NCBI GenBank assembly: GCA_032718475.1
Contig: JAUCBJ010007969.1
Span: 1 to 24,554 of the forward strand
Reading direction: 5' to 3'
DNA from: Nemertoderma westbladi
Taxonomy: Eukaryota > Xenacoelomorpha > Nemertodermatida > Nemertodermatidae
Length of the DNA: 24,554 nucleotides
The notes under the pieces are model-generated. The model was given only the letters and a program-made list of their open reading frames with translations, ran no database searches and was not told the DNA's origin. Below are positions 1-9,891 of the stretch, one piece after another. The translations under genes were made by a program, and so were the position numbers. The first letter of the stretch is position 1. Every line of letters starts with the position of its first letter.

Positions 1-515
1 AGATTATATAATACTGTCAGTCGAATAATACATTAGGCTTACATAGCAATAAAAATTAAACCGTCGAACCCAATCTCCCGGGAATATCCAGCGGGTGAAT
101 GGTCGCGCACGGATTGGTTTCGACTAGTGTAGTGAATCAAATACTTGTCATAGACTAAAAAGCGATTTATTATCTAGAAGACATTCTAATTTGGCGGGTT
201 AAACTGCCAAAGGTCTGAAAGCGCGAACAAGTACATTGGTAATATACTCTACACTGTGACCGGTAATTGCCGGTAAATGCCTACATATGTCTGCCTGTAC
301 AATGTACAGTCTGTCAGTCTGTACATGTCTCTACAGCACTAGGCCTACTGCAGTACTGGAACAGGCTGACAGGCAGACCGCTGGGCTAGTAACAGGAACA
401 GGCCTAACCGAACAGCTGATCGGGCAACTCTGATCAGGTAATTTATTTTGGAGGATATGGAAAACCGCCATTTAATTTAAATATGTAATTGACATCTTAC
501 AGTTGTATGATTAAG
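1..515. other. Unique flank before the macrosatellite; no gene seen
   Basis: No reading frame of note and no recognisable RNA gene. The stretch holds short repeats of the tgtacag/ctgtcag type near 285-330 and one TAGGCCTA palindrome at 340-347. It runs directly into the first macrosatellite copy at 516, where the sequence CCGGTACTTTCCC begins. Confidence 0.6.
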
Positions 516-899
516 TCCGGTACTTTCCCAAGTGTGTTATTTTTTGGTGTAGATTTTAATTACAGCTGTGTTCGCCTATGTTCCACCTGTATTCTATTGT
601 GTTCTGCTGTGTTCTACTGTGTTCGGCTGTGTTCTGTAAAAAGAACTATCCCTTTTCTAAAAATTAACGAATTCTTGGGAAATTTGGCATGAATGATTAT
701 TGTGTTATATGTTGATATGTAACATATGTTGATGTTGTATGTTGATATTGTTGTTATTATATGTGGAACATTGTCTGTTCTAACCGCATTTCGGTCTATC
801 AGGCCTCATCAGTAGCGCTAAAGCAGATCAGCCTTCCCCTGACTCTGGCGGCCTGATCATTAAATCCACTTATAACAAACAGTCAGATTTAATTCACCA

Positions 900-1558
900 T
901 CATTGGTGATCTTCCACAGTAAACACTTCCACTCTGTTTCCTAAAGGAATGCCTGTTCACCACCACCATGGCTGATCTTCCACAGTAAACACTTCCACTC
1001 TGTTTCCTAAAGGAATGCCTGTTAACCACCATGGGTGATCTTCCACAGTAAACCCTTCCACTCTGTTTCCTAAAGGAATGCCTGTTCAGTACCATGTGTG
1101 ATCTTCCACAGTAAACACTTCCACTCTGTTTCCTAAAGGAATGCCTGTTAACCACCATGGCTGATCTTCCATAGTAAACCCTTCCACTCTGTTTCCTAAA
1201 GGTATGCCTGTTCACCACCATGGGTGATCTTCCACAGTAAACCCTTCCACTCTGTTTCCTAAAGGAATGCCTGTTCACCACCATGGGTGATCTTCCACAG
1301 TAAACCCTTCCACTCTGTTTCCTAAAGGAATGCCTGTTCAGTACCATGTGTGATCTTCCACAGTAAACACTTCCACTCTGTTTCCTAAAGGAATGCCTGT
1401 TAACCACCATGGCTGATCTTCCATAGTAAACCCTTCCACTCTGTTTCCTAAAGGAATGCCTGTTCACCACCATGGGTGATCTTCCACAGTAAACACTTCC
1501 ACTCTGTTTCCTAAAGGAATGCCTGTTCATCACCATGGGTGATCTTCCACAGTAAACC
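900..1558. repeat. 63-bp minisatellite, block A of copy 1
   Basis: Ten tandem units of about 63 bp, each containing GATCTTCCACAGTAAAC, then CACTCTGTTTCCTAAAGGA, then ATGCCTGTT. Unit starts seen at 905, 971 and 1034 give a period of 63, with one unit of 66 from an extra CAC. Because 63 is a multiple of three and the unit has no stop in one minus-strand frame, that strand is open for 215 codons (1536 to 889) with a 21-residue repeat around NRHSFRKQSG. Units 2-5 and 6-9 carry matching variants, showing an internal 4-unit (252-bp) duplication. I regard the frame as a by-product of the repeat, not a gene. Confidence 0.93.
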
Positions 1559-1708
1559 TTTCCACTATGTTTCCCAAATTACCATGGTTCCCATTTATAG
1601 ACCGGTGACGGATGAAAGTCTGGGTAGAGATAGTCTGCAGCATTTAAAGCACCGTGCCCAAACTTACTGTACTATCGTACACCACCACCTGTTCACCATC
1701 ATGAGGTG

Positions 1709-2086
1709 ATCTTCCACAGTAAACCCTTCCACTCTGTTTCCTAAAGGAATGCCTGTTCACCAGAATAGGTGATCTTCCACAGTAAACCCTTCCACTCTGT
1801 TTCCTAAAGGAATGCTGTTCAACACCATGGGTGATCTTCCACAGTAAACCTTTCCACTCTGTTTCCTAAAGGAATGCCTGTTCTCCCTCATAGGTGATCT
1901 TCCACAATATACCATTCCACTCTGTTTCCTAAAGGAATGCCTGTTCACCACCATAGGTGATCTTCCACAGTAAACCCTTCCACTCTGTTTCCTAAAGGAA
2001 TGCCTGTTTACCACCATGGGTGATCTTCCACAGTAAACCCTTCCACTCTGTTTCCTAAAGGAGTGCCTGTTCACCATCATAGGTGA
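1709..2086. repeat. 63-bp minisatellite, block B of copy 1
   Basis: Six further units of the same family as block A, separated from it by a unique linker. They are more diverged: one has lost a base (GGAATGCTGTT instead of GGAATGCCTGTT near 1812), which breaks the minus-strand frame, and one carries ACAATATACC in place of ACAGTAAACC near 1905. Block B ends abruptly at GGTGAT, where the next copy's spacer begins. Confidence 0.9.
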
Positions 2087-3657
2087 TCCGGTACTTTCCC
2101 AAGTGTGTTATTTTTTGGTGTAGATTTTAATTACAGCTGTGTTCGCCTATGTTCCGCCTGTATTCTATTGTGTTCTGCTGTGTTCTACTGTGTTCGGCTG
2201 TGTTCTGTAAAAAGAACTATCCCTTTTCTAAAAATTAACGAATTCTTGGGAAATTTGGCATGAATGATTATTGTGTTATATGTTGATATGTAACATATGT
2301 TGATGTTGTATGTTGATATTGTTGTTATTATATGTGGAACATTGTCTGTTCTAACCGCATTTCGGTCTATCAGGCCTCATCAATAGCGCTAAAGCAGATC
2401 AGCCTTCCCCTGACTCTGGCGGCCTGATCATTAAATCCACTTATAACAAACAGTCAGATTTAATTCACCATCATTGGTGATCTTCCACAGTAAACACTTC
2501 CACTCTGTTTCCTAAAGGAATGCCTGTTCACCACCACCATGGCTGATCTTCCACAGTAAACACTTCCACTCTGTTTCCTAAAGGAATGCCTGTTAACCAC
2601 CATGGGTGATCTTCCACAGTAAACCCTTCCACTCTGTTTCCTAAAGGAATGCCTGTTCAGTACCATGTGTGATCTTCCACAGTAAACACTTCCACTCTGT
2701 TTCCTAAAGGAATGCCTGTTAACCACCATGGCTGATCTTCCATAGTAAACCCTTCCACTCTGTTTCCTAAAGGTATGCCTGTTCACCACCATGGGTGATC
2801 TTCCACAGTAAACCCTTCCACTCTGTTTCCTAAAGGAATGCCTGTCCACCACCATGGGTGATCTTCCACAGTAAACCCTTCCACTCTGTTTCCTAAAGGA
2901 ATGCCTGTTCAGTACCATGTGTGATCTTCCACAGTAAACACTTCCACTCTGTTTCCTAAAGGAATGCCTGTTAACCACCATGGCTGATCTTCCATAGTAA
3001 ACCCTTCCACTCTGTTTCCTAAAGGAATGCCTGTTCACCACCATGGGTGATCTTCCACAGTAAACACTTCCACTCTGTTTCCTAAAGGAATGCCTGTTCA
3101 TCACCATGGGTGATCTTCCACAGTAAACCTTTCCACTATGTTTCCCAAATTACCATGGTTCCCATTTATAGACCGGTGACGGATGAAAGTCTGGGTAGAG
3201 ATAGTCTGCAGCATTTAAAGCACCGTGCCCAAACTTACTGTACTATCGTACACCACCACCTGTTCACCATCATGAGGTGATCTTCCACAGTAAACCCTTC
3301 CACTCTGTTTCCTAAAGGAATGCCTGTTCACCAGAATAGGTGATCTTCCACAGTAAACCCTTCCACTCTGTTTCCTAAAGGAATGCTGTTCAACACCATG
3401 GGTGATCTTCCACAGTAAACCTTTCCACTCTGTTTCCTAAAGGAATGCCTGTTCTCCCTCATAGGTGATCTTCCACAATATACCATTCCACTCTGTTTCC
3501 TAAAGGAATGCCTGTTCACCACCATAGGTGATCTTCCACAGTAAACCCTTCCACTCTGTTTCCTAAAGGAATGCCTGTTTACCACCATGGGTGATCTTCC
3601 ACAGTAAACCCTTCCACTCTGTTTCCTAAAGGAGTGCCTGTTCACCATCATAGGTGA
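2087..3657. repeat. Macrosatellite copy 2 (1,571 bp)
   Basis: Full-length copy with the same spacer, block A, linker and block B as copy 1. Private differences seen by eye are an A at 2383 (AATAGCGC instead of AGTAGCGC) and a C at 2846 inside block A. Its block A leaves the same 215-codon minus-strand frame (3107 to 2460) and block B the same 107-codon frame (3651 to 3328). Confidence 0.95.
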
Positions 3658-5066
3658 TCCGGTACTTTCCCAAGTGTGTTATTTTTTGGTGTAGATTTTA
3701 ATTACAGCTGTGTTCGCCTATGTTCCGCCTGTATTCTATTGTGTTCTGCTGTGTTCTACTGTGTTCGGCTGTGTTCTGTAAAAAGAACTATCCCTTTTCT
3801 AAAAATTAACGAATTCTTGGGAAATTTGGCATGAATGATTATTGTGTTATATGTTGATATGTAACATATGTTGATGTTGTATGTTGATATTGTTGTTATT
3901 ATATGTGGAACATTGTCTGTTCTAACCGCATTTCGGTCTATCAGGCCTCATCAGTAGCGCTAAAGCAGATCAGCCTTCCCCTGACTCTGGCGGCCTGATC
4001 ATTAAATCCACTTATAACAAACAGTCAGATTTAATTCACCATCATTGGTGATCTTCCACAGTAAACACTTCCACTCTGTTTCCTAAAGGAATGCCTGTTC
4101 ACCACCACCATGGCTGATCTTCCACAGTAAACACTTCCACTCTGTTTCCTAAAGGAATGCCTGTTAACCACCATGGGTGATCTTCCACAGTAAACCCTTC
4201 CACTCTGTTTCCTAAAGGAATGCCTGTTCAGTACCATGTGTGATCTTCCACAGTAAACACTTCCACTCTGTTTCCTAAAGGAATGCCTGTTAACCACCAT
4301 GGCTGATCTTCCATAGTAAACCCTTCCACTCCGTTTCCTAAAGGTATGCCTGTTCACCACCATGGGTGATCTTCCACAGTAAACCCTTCCACTCTGTTTC
4401 CTAAAGGAATGCCTGTTCACCACCATGGGTGATCTTCCACAGTAAACCCTTCCACTCTGTTTCCTAAAGGAATGCCTGTTCAGTACCATGTGTGATCTTC
4501 CACAGTAAACACTTCCACTCTGTTTCCTAAAGGAATGCCTGTTAACCACCATGGCTGATCTTCCATAGTAAACCCTTCCACTCTGTTTCCTAAAGGAATG
4601 CCTGTTCACCACCATGGGTGATCTTCCACAGTAAACACTTCCACTCTGTTTCCTAAAGGAATGCCTGTTCATCACCATGGGTGATCTTCCACAGTAAACC
4701 TTTCCACTATGTTTCCCAAATTACCATGGTTCCCATTTATAGACCGGTGACGGATGAAAGTCTGGGTAGAGATAGTCTGCAGCATTTAAAGCACCGTGCC
4801 CAAACTTACTGTACTATCGTACACCACCACCTGTTCACCATCATGAGGTGATCTTCCACAGTAAACCCTTCCACTCTGTTTCCTAAAGGAATGCCTGTTC
4901 ACCAGAGAATAGGTGATCTTCCACAGTAAACCCTTCCACTCTGTTTCCTAAAGGAATGCCCACTCTGTTTCCTAAAGGAATGCCTGTTTACCACCATGGG
5001 TGATCTTCCACAGTAAACCCTTCCACTCTGTTTCCTAAAGGAGTGCCTGTTCACCATCATAGGTGA
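3658..5066. repeat. Macrosatellite copy 3, shortened in block B (1,409 bp)
   Basis: Spacer, block A and linker match copies 1 and 2. Block B is cut: after two units the sequence reads AAAGGAATGCCCACTCTG near 4955, an aberrant junction, and then resumes in the last units. The copy is 162 bp shorter than the others, about two and a half units, so the deletion is not a whole number of repeats. The usual CCAGAATAGG is CCAGAGAATAGG here (near 4902), a 2-bp insertion. Confidence 0.92.
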
Positions 5067-6387
5067 TCCGGTACTTTCCCAAGTGTGTTATTTTTTGGTG
5101 TAGATTTTAATTACAGCTGTGTTCGCCTATGTTCCGCCTGTATTCTATTGTGTTCTGCTGTGTTCTACTGTGTTCGGCTGTGTTCTGTAAAAAGAACTAT
5201 CCCTTTTCTAAAAATTAACGAATTCTTGGGAAATTTGGCATGAATGATTATTGTGTTATATGTTGATATGTAACATATGTTGATGTTGTATGTTGATATT
5301 GTTGTTATTATATGTGGAACATTGTCTGTTCTAACCGCATTTCGGTCTATCAGGCCTCATCAGTAGCGCTAAAGCAGATCAGCCTTCCCCTGACTCTGGC
5401 GGCCTGATCATTAAATCCACTTATAACAAACAGTCAGATTTAATTCACCATCATTGGTGATCTTCCACAGTAAACACTTCCACTCTGTTTCCTAAAGGAA
5501 TGCCTGTTCACCACCACCATGGCTGATCTTCCACAGTAAACACTTCCACTCTGTTTCCTAAAGGAATGCCTGTTAACCACCATGGGTGATCTTCCACAGT
5601 AAACCCTTCCACTCTGTTTCCTAAAGGAATGCCTGTTCAGTACCATGTGTGATCTTCCACAGTAAACACTTCCACTCTGTTTCCTAAAGGAATGCCTGTT
5701 AACCACCATGGCTGATCTTCCATAGTAAACCCTTCCACTATGTTTCCTAAAGGAATGCCTGTTCACCACCATGGGTGATCTTCCACAGTAAACACTTCCA
5801 CTCTGTTTCCTAAAGGAATGCCTGTTCATCACCATGGGTGATCTTCCACAGTAAACCTTTCCACTATGTTTCCCAAATTACCATGGTTCCCATTTATAGA
5901 CCGGTGACGGATGAAAGTCTGGGTAGAGATAGTCTGCAGCATTTAAAGCACCGTGTCCAAACTTACTGTACTATCGTACACCACCACCTGTTCACCATCA
6001 TGAGGTGATCTTCCACAGTAAACCCTTCCACTCTGTTTCCTAAAGGAATGCCTGTTCACCAGAATAGGTGATCTTCCACAGTAAACCCTTCCACTCTGTT
6101 TCCTAAAGGAATGCTGTTCAACACCATGGGTGATCTTCCACAGTAAACCTTTCCACTCTGTTTCCTAAAGGAATGCCTGTTCTCCCTCATAGGTGATCTT
6201 CCACAATATACCATTCCACTCTGTTTCCTAAAGGAATGCCTGTTCACCACCATAGGTGATCTTCCACAGTAAACCCTTCCACTCTGTTTCCTAAAGGAAT
6301 GCCTGTTTACCACCATGGGTGATCTTCCACAGTAAACCCTTCCACTCTGTTTCCTAAAGGAGTGCCTGTTCACCATCATAGGTGATC
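5067..6387. repeat. Macrosatellite copy 4, shortened in block A
   Basis: Last copy. Block A has six units rather than ten: the matching minus-strand frame is 131 codons (5835 to 5440) against 215, a loss of exactly 84 codons or four 63-bp units. Block B is full. At the point where other copies jump back to the spacer, this copy continues in the minisatellite. A unit variant (CTATGTTTCC near 5738) is private to this copy. Confidence 0.92.
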
Positions 6388-6526
6388 TTCCACAATAAAC
6401 CCTTCCACTCTGTTTCCTAAAGGAATGCCTGTTCACCATCATAGATGATCTTCCACAGTAAACCCTTCCAGTCTGTTTCCTAAAGGAATGCCTGTTCACC
6501 ATCATAGATGATCTTCCACAGTAAAC
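6388..6526. repeat. Terminal minisatellite tail of the macrosatellite
   Basis: Two more 63-bp units and one partial unit follow copy 4 without a new spacer. They carry their own variants (GATGATCTTCC, ACAATAAACCC). The array then stops inside a unit at GTAAACC, followed by unique DNA (TGTGGCAATTAAATT). This is the array as it looked before the macro-duplication, so it allows the duplication junction to be read. Confidence 0.85.
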
Positions 6527-6643
6527 CTGTGGCAATTAAATTAACACAATAATAATAGTGATTCGGTTTAGTGAGGACAAAAATAAATTCAGTAAATATG
6601 CATTTTAATGAATATAATAAAGGTAGAAAAAAAATGTTATATG

Positions 6644-7140
6644 GACGGTGTTATGCAAAAGGGTGTTCTTGGAATCTATCTAATTATGAGATTCTATTGC
6701 CCAATCTTACGAGAAAATGCCTTAAAAATACAAGAAAGTTAAGCCACATTCCGGATTTGTGATTAGTCAATGAGTGTTAAACCACAAATAATATTGCAAA
6801 AAAGATTTAATCCACATAATAATTGTGTGGCTTGACATCTTTTTGCAAGTAGGCATACAGTATGACACCTTTTGACAATTTAACGTTTTGCCAAATATGA
6901 AGTTTTCCAAAACGTGTTAAGCCACATTTTGATCAATATTTCGGAGAAAATTTAATGCTATATTCTAGCACACTAACTTGAAAAATAATTTAATTTTCAT
7001 AATAATGTTTTCTTATAAAAAAAAAACACAACAAAAACTGGGTAATACAACAACGATCACACACGATGTTAAAAACTTTGATATCGATTATCTCAAATTG
7101 AACTTTTGTGGCATAACACCCTTTTGCATAACACGGTCCG
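6644..7140. mobile_element. ~500-bp element with 25-bp inverted ends
   Basis: The sequence GGTGTTATGCAAAAGGGTGTT near 6647 is repeated in inverse orientation near 7114-7135 (AACACCCTTTTGCATAACAC), with matching outer bases GGAC/GTCC. Between the arms a short motif recurs four times with variations: GTTAAGCCACA (6738 and 6916), GTTAAACCACA (6777) and TTTAATCCACA (6806). No protein is encoded. It resembles a non-autonomous fold-back or MITE-type element. I could not define a target-site duplication. Confidence 0.55.
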
Positions 7141-7924
7141 TATTTATTTGCGGATAGGAGAAGAGTCGACGATTATAAGTTTGTAGTGGAAATGGACCGT
7201 GGTGGTACGATCACAGATTTACGATGTACTATACAATTTACTCACCCAAACGTTCGCATCTTATTAGATAAATAAGTTGAAAGCTGAGGGGGGGGGGGGG
7301 GGGGGGGGGGGGGTAGAGAATTGAATTATTATTAGTAAAAATATTTAAATTAACACACACGTTTAATTTCCGCATATTCCGCGTATAATTTAAATATAAC
7401 ATTAGGTGCTCAGCACTGCTCACCCAAAGATATGAATAATAATAATAATAATGCATTCGCGCTCAGTAGTAACAAAACATTTAATACTTGGGTTGATTTG
7501 CGCGGCAGTGGTGTGGTGTGGGTTGCCAGGGTTATATGTTCTAGAATAACGAAAAACAAATTAAGAGAGCTGCTGAACTGAAGATTTAAGATGAACCGAG
7601 CACGTAATTCACGTCAGGCAAACGAGACTTACCACTGCGCCGGTACTTCACTTTCCGTTCACTAGTACCCAAGGTATTGTCCGTGGTAATTTCCTTCACA
7701 TTTGAGGCCCGGGTTCTTACCTTGAATCAATCCTCGCGCTCCGGCCCTTCACGATTTCAGGTACGGGTAAATTATTTTTTGTATAATATCTAATAATAAA
7801 TACTAAAGGATAGTGTAGTCTCTTCTGGTTTTAACATTATTTTACTTTGTCTTCTGGATTAACTCCCCTGACTGCATAAAATAGATTAACTAGATCAACT
7901 AGATTATCTTCATCTGGTATTACC
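7141..7924. other. Intergenic stretch without gene
   Basis: Apart from the 26-G run and an (AAT)n run near 7434-7452 I see nothing supported here. The open frames crossing the G run only encode poly-proline and low-complexity sequence. Confidence 0.5.
7288..7313 (+). repeat. Homopolymer run of 26 G
   Basis: An uninterrupted run of 26 G between AAGCTGA and TAGAGAATTG. It has no link to a gene. Long G runs of this kind are hard to sequence, so the length is uncertain. Confidence 0.9.
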
Positions 7925-7928
7925 TTAA

Positions 7929-9002
7929 GGGTAGCGCATTTTCTGACCAAAAAGACGAATTTTTGAAACATATCCTATCTGATGCAGAATTTCATGCTGA
8001 ATCCAAATATGGAAACCGTTTTCTGATATCTTGCTTAGTTTTCGAGATATCTGGGGTAGAAGATACTGGCTCCTATATATCGTGATATCGGTAAAGGCGA
8101 TGAAGTTTGGGGTTTGCATTCAATTTCTGCAAATTTCTGTGCTCAGTGGGGCCAATTGGATGTCTCTACGAGAAAGAACACAAAATTTTAATTGATAAGG
8201 TATTTTTTTATAATTAATGAACCTACTGATCAGTTTATAAGACAACTTCAAGTCGGTCATCGGAGATCTTCAAAAAGTATAATCTCCAGTTCTAGTGGTC
8301 GTACAAAGTTCGTTTTGGGCTCATTCGAAAGCTCTTTCTCAGAGAACAAAGTTACCATTTGTTTTAAGATAAAATGGTTGAGAAGCAACATAACATGCAT
8401 GTTGGTAAAATATGCAAATTTTGTTCAAGTTATGATTGCTCAGGCAGCTTTCAAGCGTTTGCCAAACCAAATGGTAACTTTGTTCTTTGAGAAGAGCTTT
8501 CGAATGAGCCCAAAATGAACTTCCACGTACTTACCAACTTCCCGTACATCCACTAGAAGTGGAGATTATACATTTTGAATATCTCCGATGACCAATAAGT
8601 CTATTCCGTGTAATCCCACAAAGACCGTAGAGTTGCTTATTTGAGTCCCGACTTTATTCCGGAGACTTGAAGTTGTTTTATAAACTGATCAGTAGGTCCA
8701 ATAATCATAAAAAAATACCTTATCAATTAAAATTTTGTGTTCTTTCTCGTGGAGACATCCAATTGGCACCACTGAGCACAGAAATTGAATGCAAACCCCA
8801 AACTTCATCGCATTTACTGATATCACGATTTATCGGAGCCAGTATCTCCTCTCCCAGATATATCGAAAACTAAGCAAGATATGAGAAAACAGTTTCCATA
8901 TTTGGATTCAGCATGAAATTCTACATCAGATAGGATATGTTTCAAAAATTAGACTTTTGGGTCAGAAAATGCGCTACCCCCCCCCCCCCCCCCCCCCCCC
9001 CC
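7929..9002. mobile_element. TTAA-flanked ~1.07-kb fold-back (palindromic) element
   Basis: Two long inverted arms face each other. The left arm (7929 to about 8360) and the right arm (about 8465 to 9002) match over most of their length: GTAGCGCATTTTCTGACC at 7931 mirrors GGTCAGAAAATGCGCTAC near 8961; AAACTGATCAGTAGG mirrors CCTACTGATCAGTTT; AAATGGTAACTTTGTTC mirrors GAACAAAGTTACCATTT. A ~100-bp loop lies between. The right arm has an extra ~65 bp (about 8597-8662) absent from the left. Both ends abut TTAA (7925-7928 and 9003-9006), giving TTAAGGG...CCCTTAA. TTAA target duplications are known from piggyBac-type transposons and some MITEs, so a non-autonomous relative is an inference. It has no transposase frame. 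Confidence 0.82.
8977..9002 (+). repeat. Homopolymer run of 26 C at the element's right end
   Basis: The right terminus of the fold-back element has 26 C between GCGCTA and TTAA, while the left terminus has only three G at the matching place. The run therefore appears to be an expansion of the terminal CCC. Confidence 0.9.
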
Positions 9003-9006
9003 TTAA

Positions 9007-9890
9007 ACAAGGGCTCTTGGTGGCGGTTTTCAAAAGCGTTGGTGTTGGTACTCGTAAAAATTGTTGGGCTAGAAACTATTGAATAAAATAATGGGTAACA
9101 AGATGCCCTGAATCGAGTGGCGGGGTGTGTTTTTTGTAAAAACACGTGGAAACGGTCAAAATGGTGGGTTTAAGTAAGCCCGGGATGCTAATTTTGGCCA
9201 ATCGGTGGTTATTAGCTGCTTCAGGTTTGATGTCTCTACTGATAATTACTTATATTGGTTTCTATGGATAGTGATTTTCGATCTTTTATAATTTTTTGTG
9301 CCACAATTATCAATAACAAAAATCTTGTAAGATACATACTGGTGGAGCAACAGTATTATTTCCTTTAACTGATTTTTTACAACTGGCCACCATTTACATA
9401 AAAATAACAGATAATTGAGAGCTAACATACATAACACCCTACATATTACACACAGGCCTACTTGTTACAAATAATTTTACAGTTTTTCGGGTCTATATTT
9501 TACTAAAGTGACTAAAGTTACTAAAGTGAAACTATTTTACTAGAGTTCGTCACCATATAAATTATACTTTATGAACAAATGTAAATACCCATTTACATTA
9601 TTTAGTACCCATTAGTATGTTGTTTATCTGTCAAAAGTTCGTTTACAGTTAAAAAAATAATGCTAAAACTGACAAAATTCAACTCATCAAATCAAAACTA
9701 CTTGAAGGTTAAACCTTCATAAGGAAACCAAATTCCGGCAAAAAGGTTGGCCAACAACAAAAATACTTAAATTGTTGACAAATCCTGGCATTATAATGTA
9801 ATTAAGTGAAGAGAGAGAGAGAGACTAATATCGTAGGGGAGTAAGATATGTGTGTGGCTGGAACTTCTATGTATCAATATAAACATTGTG
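9007..9890. other. Intergenic stretch, simple repeats only
   Basis: No gene supported. Notable contents are short direct repeats of ACTAAAGT around 9503-9530 and a (GA)n run at about 9811-9824. Confidence 0.5.
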
Positions 9891-9891
9891 T

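Larger units (their letters stand above)
516..2086. repeat. Macrosatellite copy 1 (1,571 bp)
   Basis: First of four head-to-tail copies. The order is a ~385-bp AT-rich spacer starting CCGGTACTTTCCC, minisatellite block A of ten ~63-bp units (about 900-1558), a ~150-bp unique linker containing ACCGGTGACGG (about 1559-1708), and minisatellite block B of six units (about 1709-2086). The same order and the same variant units recur exactly 1,571 bp later. By eye copy 1 differs from copy 2 at only about three bases (585, 812 and 1275 against 2156, 2383 and 2846), so the duplication is recent or the copies are homogenised by gene conversion. No sign of a transposon-encoded protein. Confidence 0.95.

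Noticed and set aside
1757-2080. 107-codon minus-strand frame in block B as a gene
   Set aside because: It goes out of the repeat register through a 1-bp deletion and merely runs on to a chance stop.
516-6526. CRISPR array suggested by regular repeats
   Set aside because: There are no unique spacers of constant length between identical repeats; the 63-bp units are contiguous and the locus is in an intron-containing animal genome with no cas genes.
7238-7456. Minus-strand frame with a poly-proline run
   Set aside because: The prolines come from the 26-G homopolymer; the flanks are low complexity.
8192-8518. 108-codon plus-strand frame within the palindromic element as a transposase remnant
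   Set aside because: No transposase motif (such as a DDD/DDE arrangement) is visible, and both its ends lie in the inverted arms.
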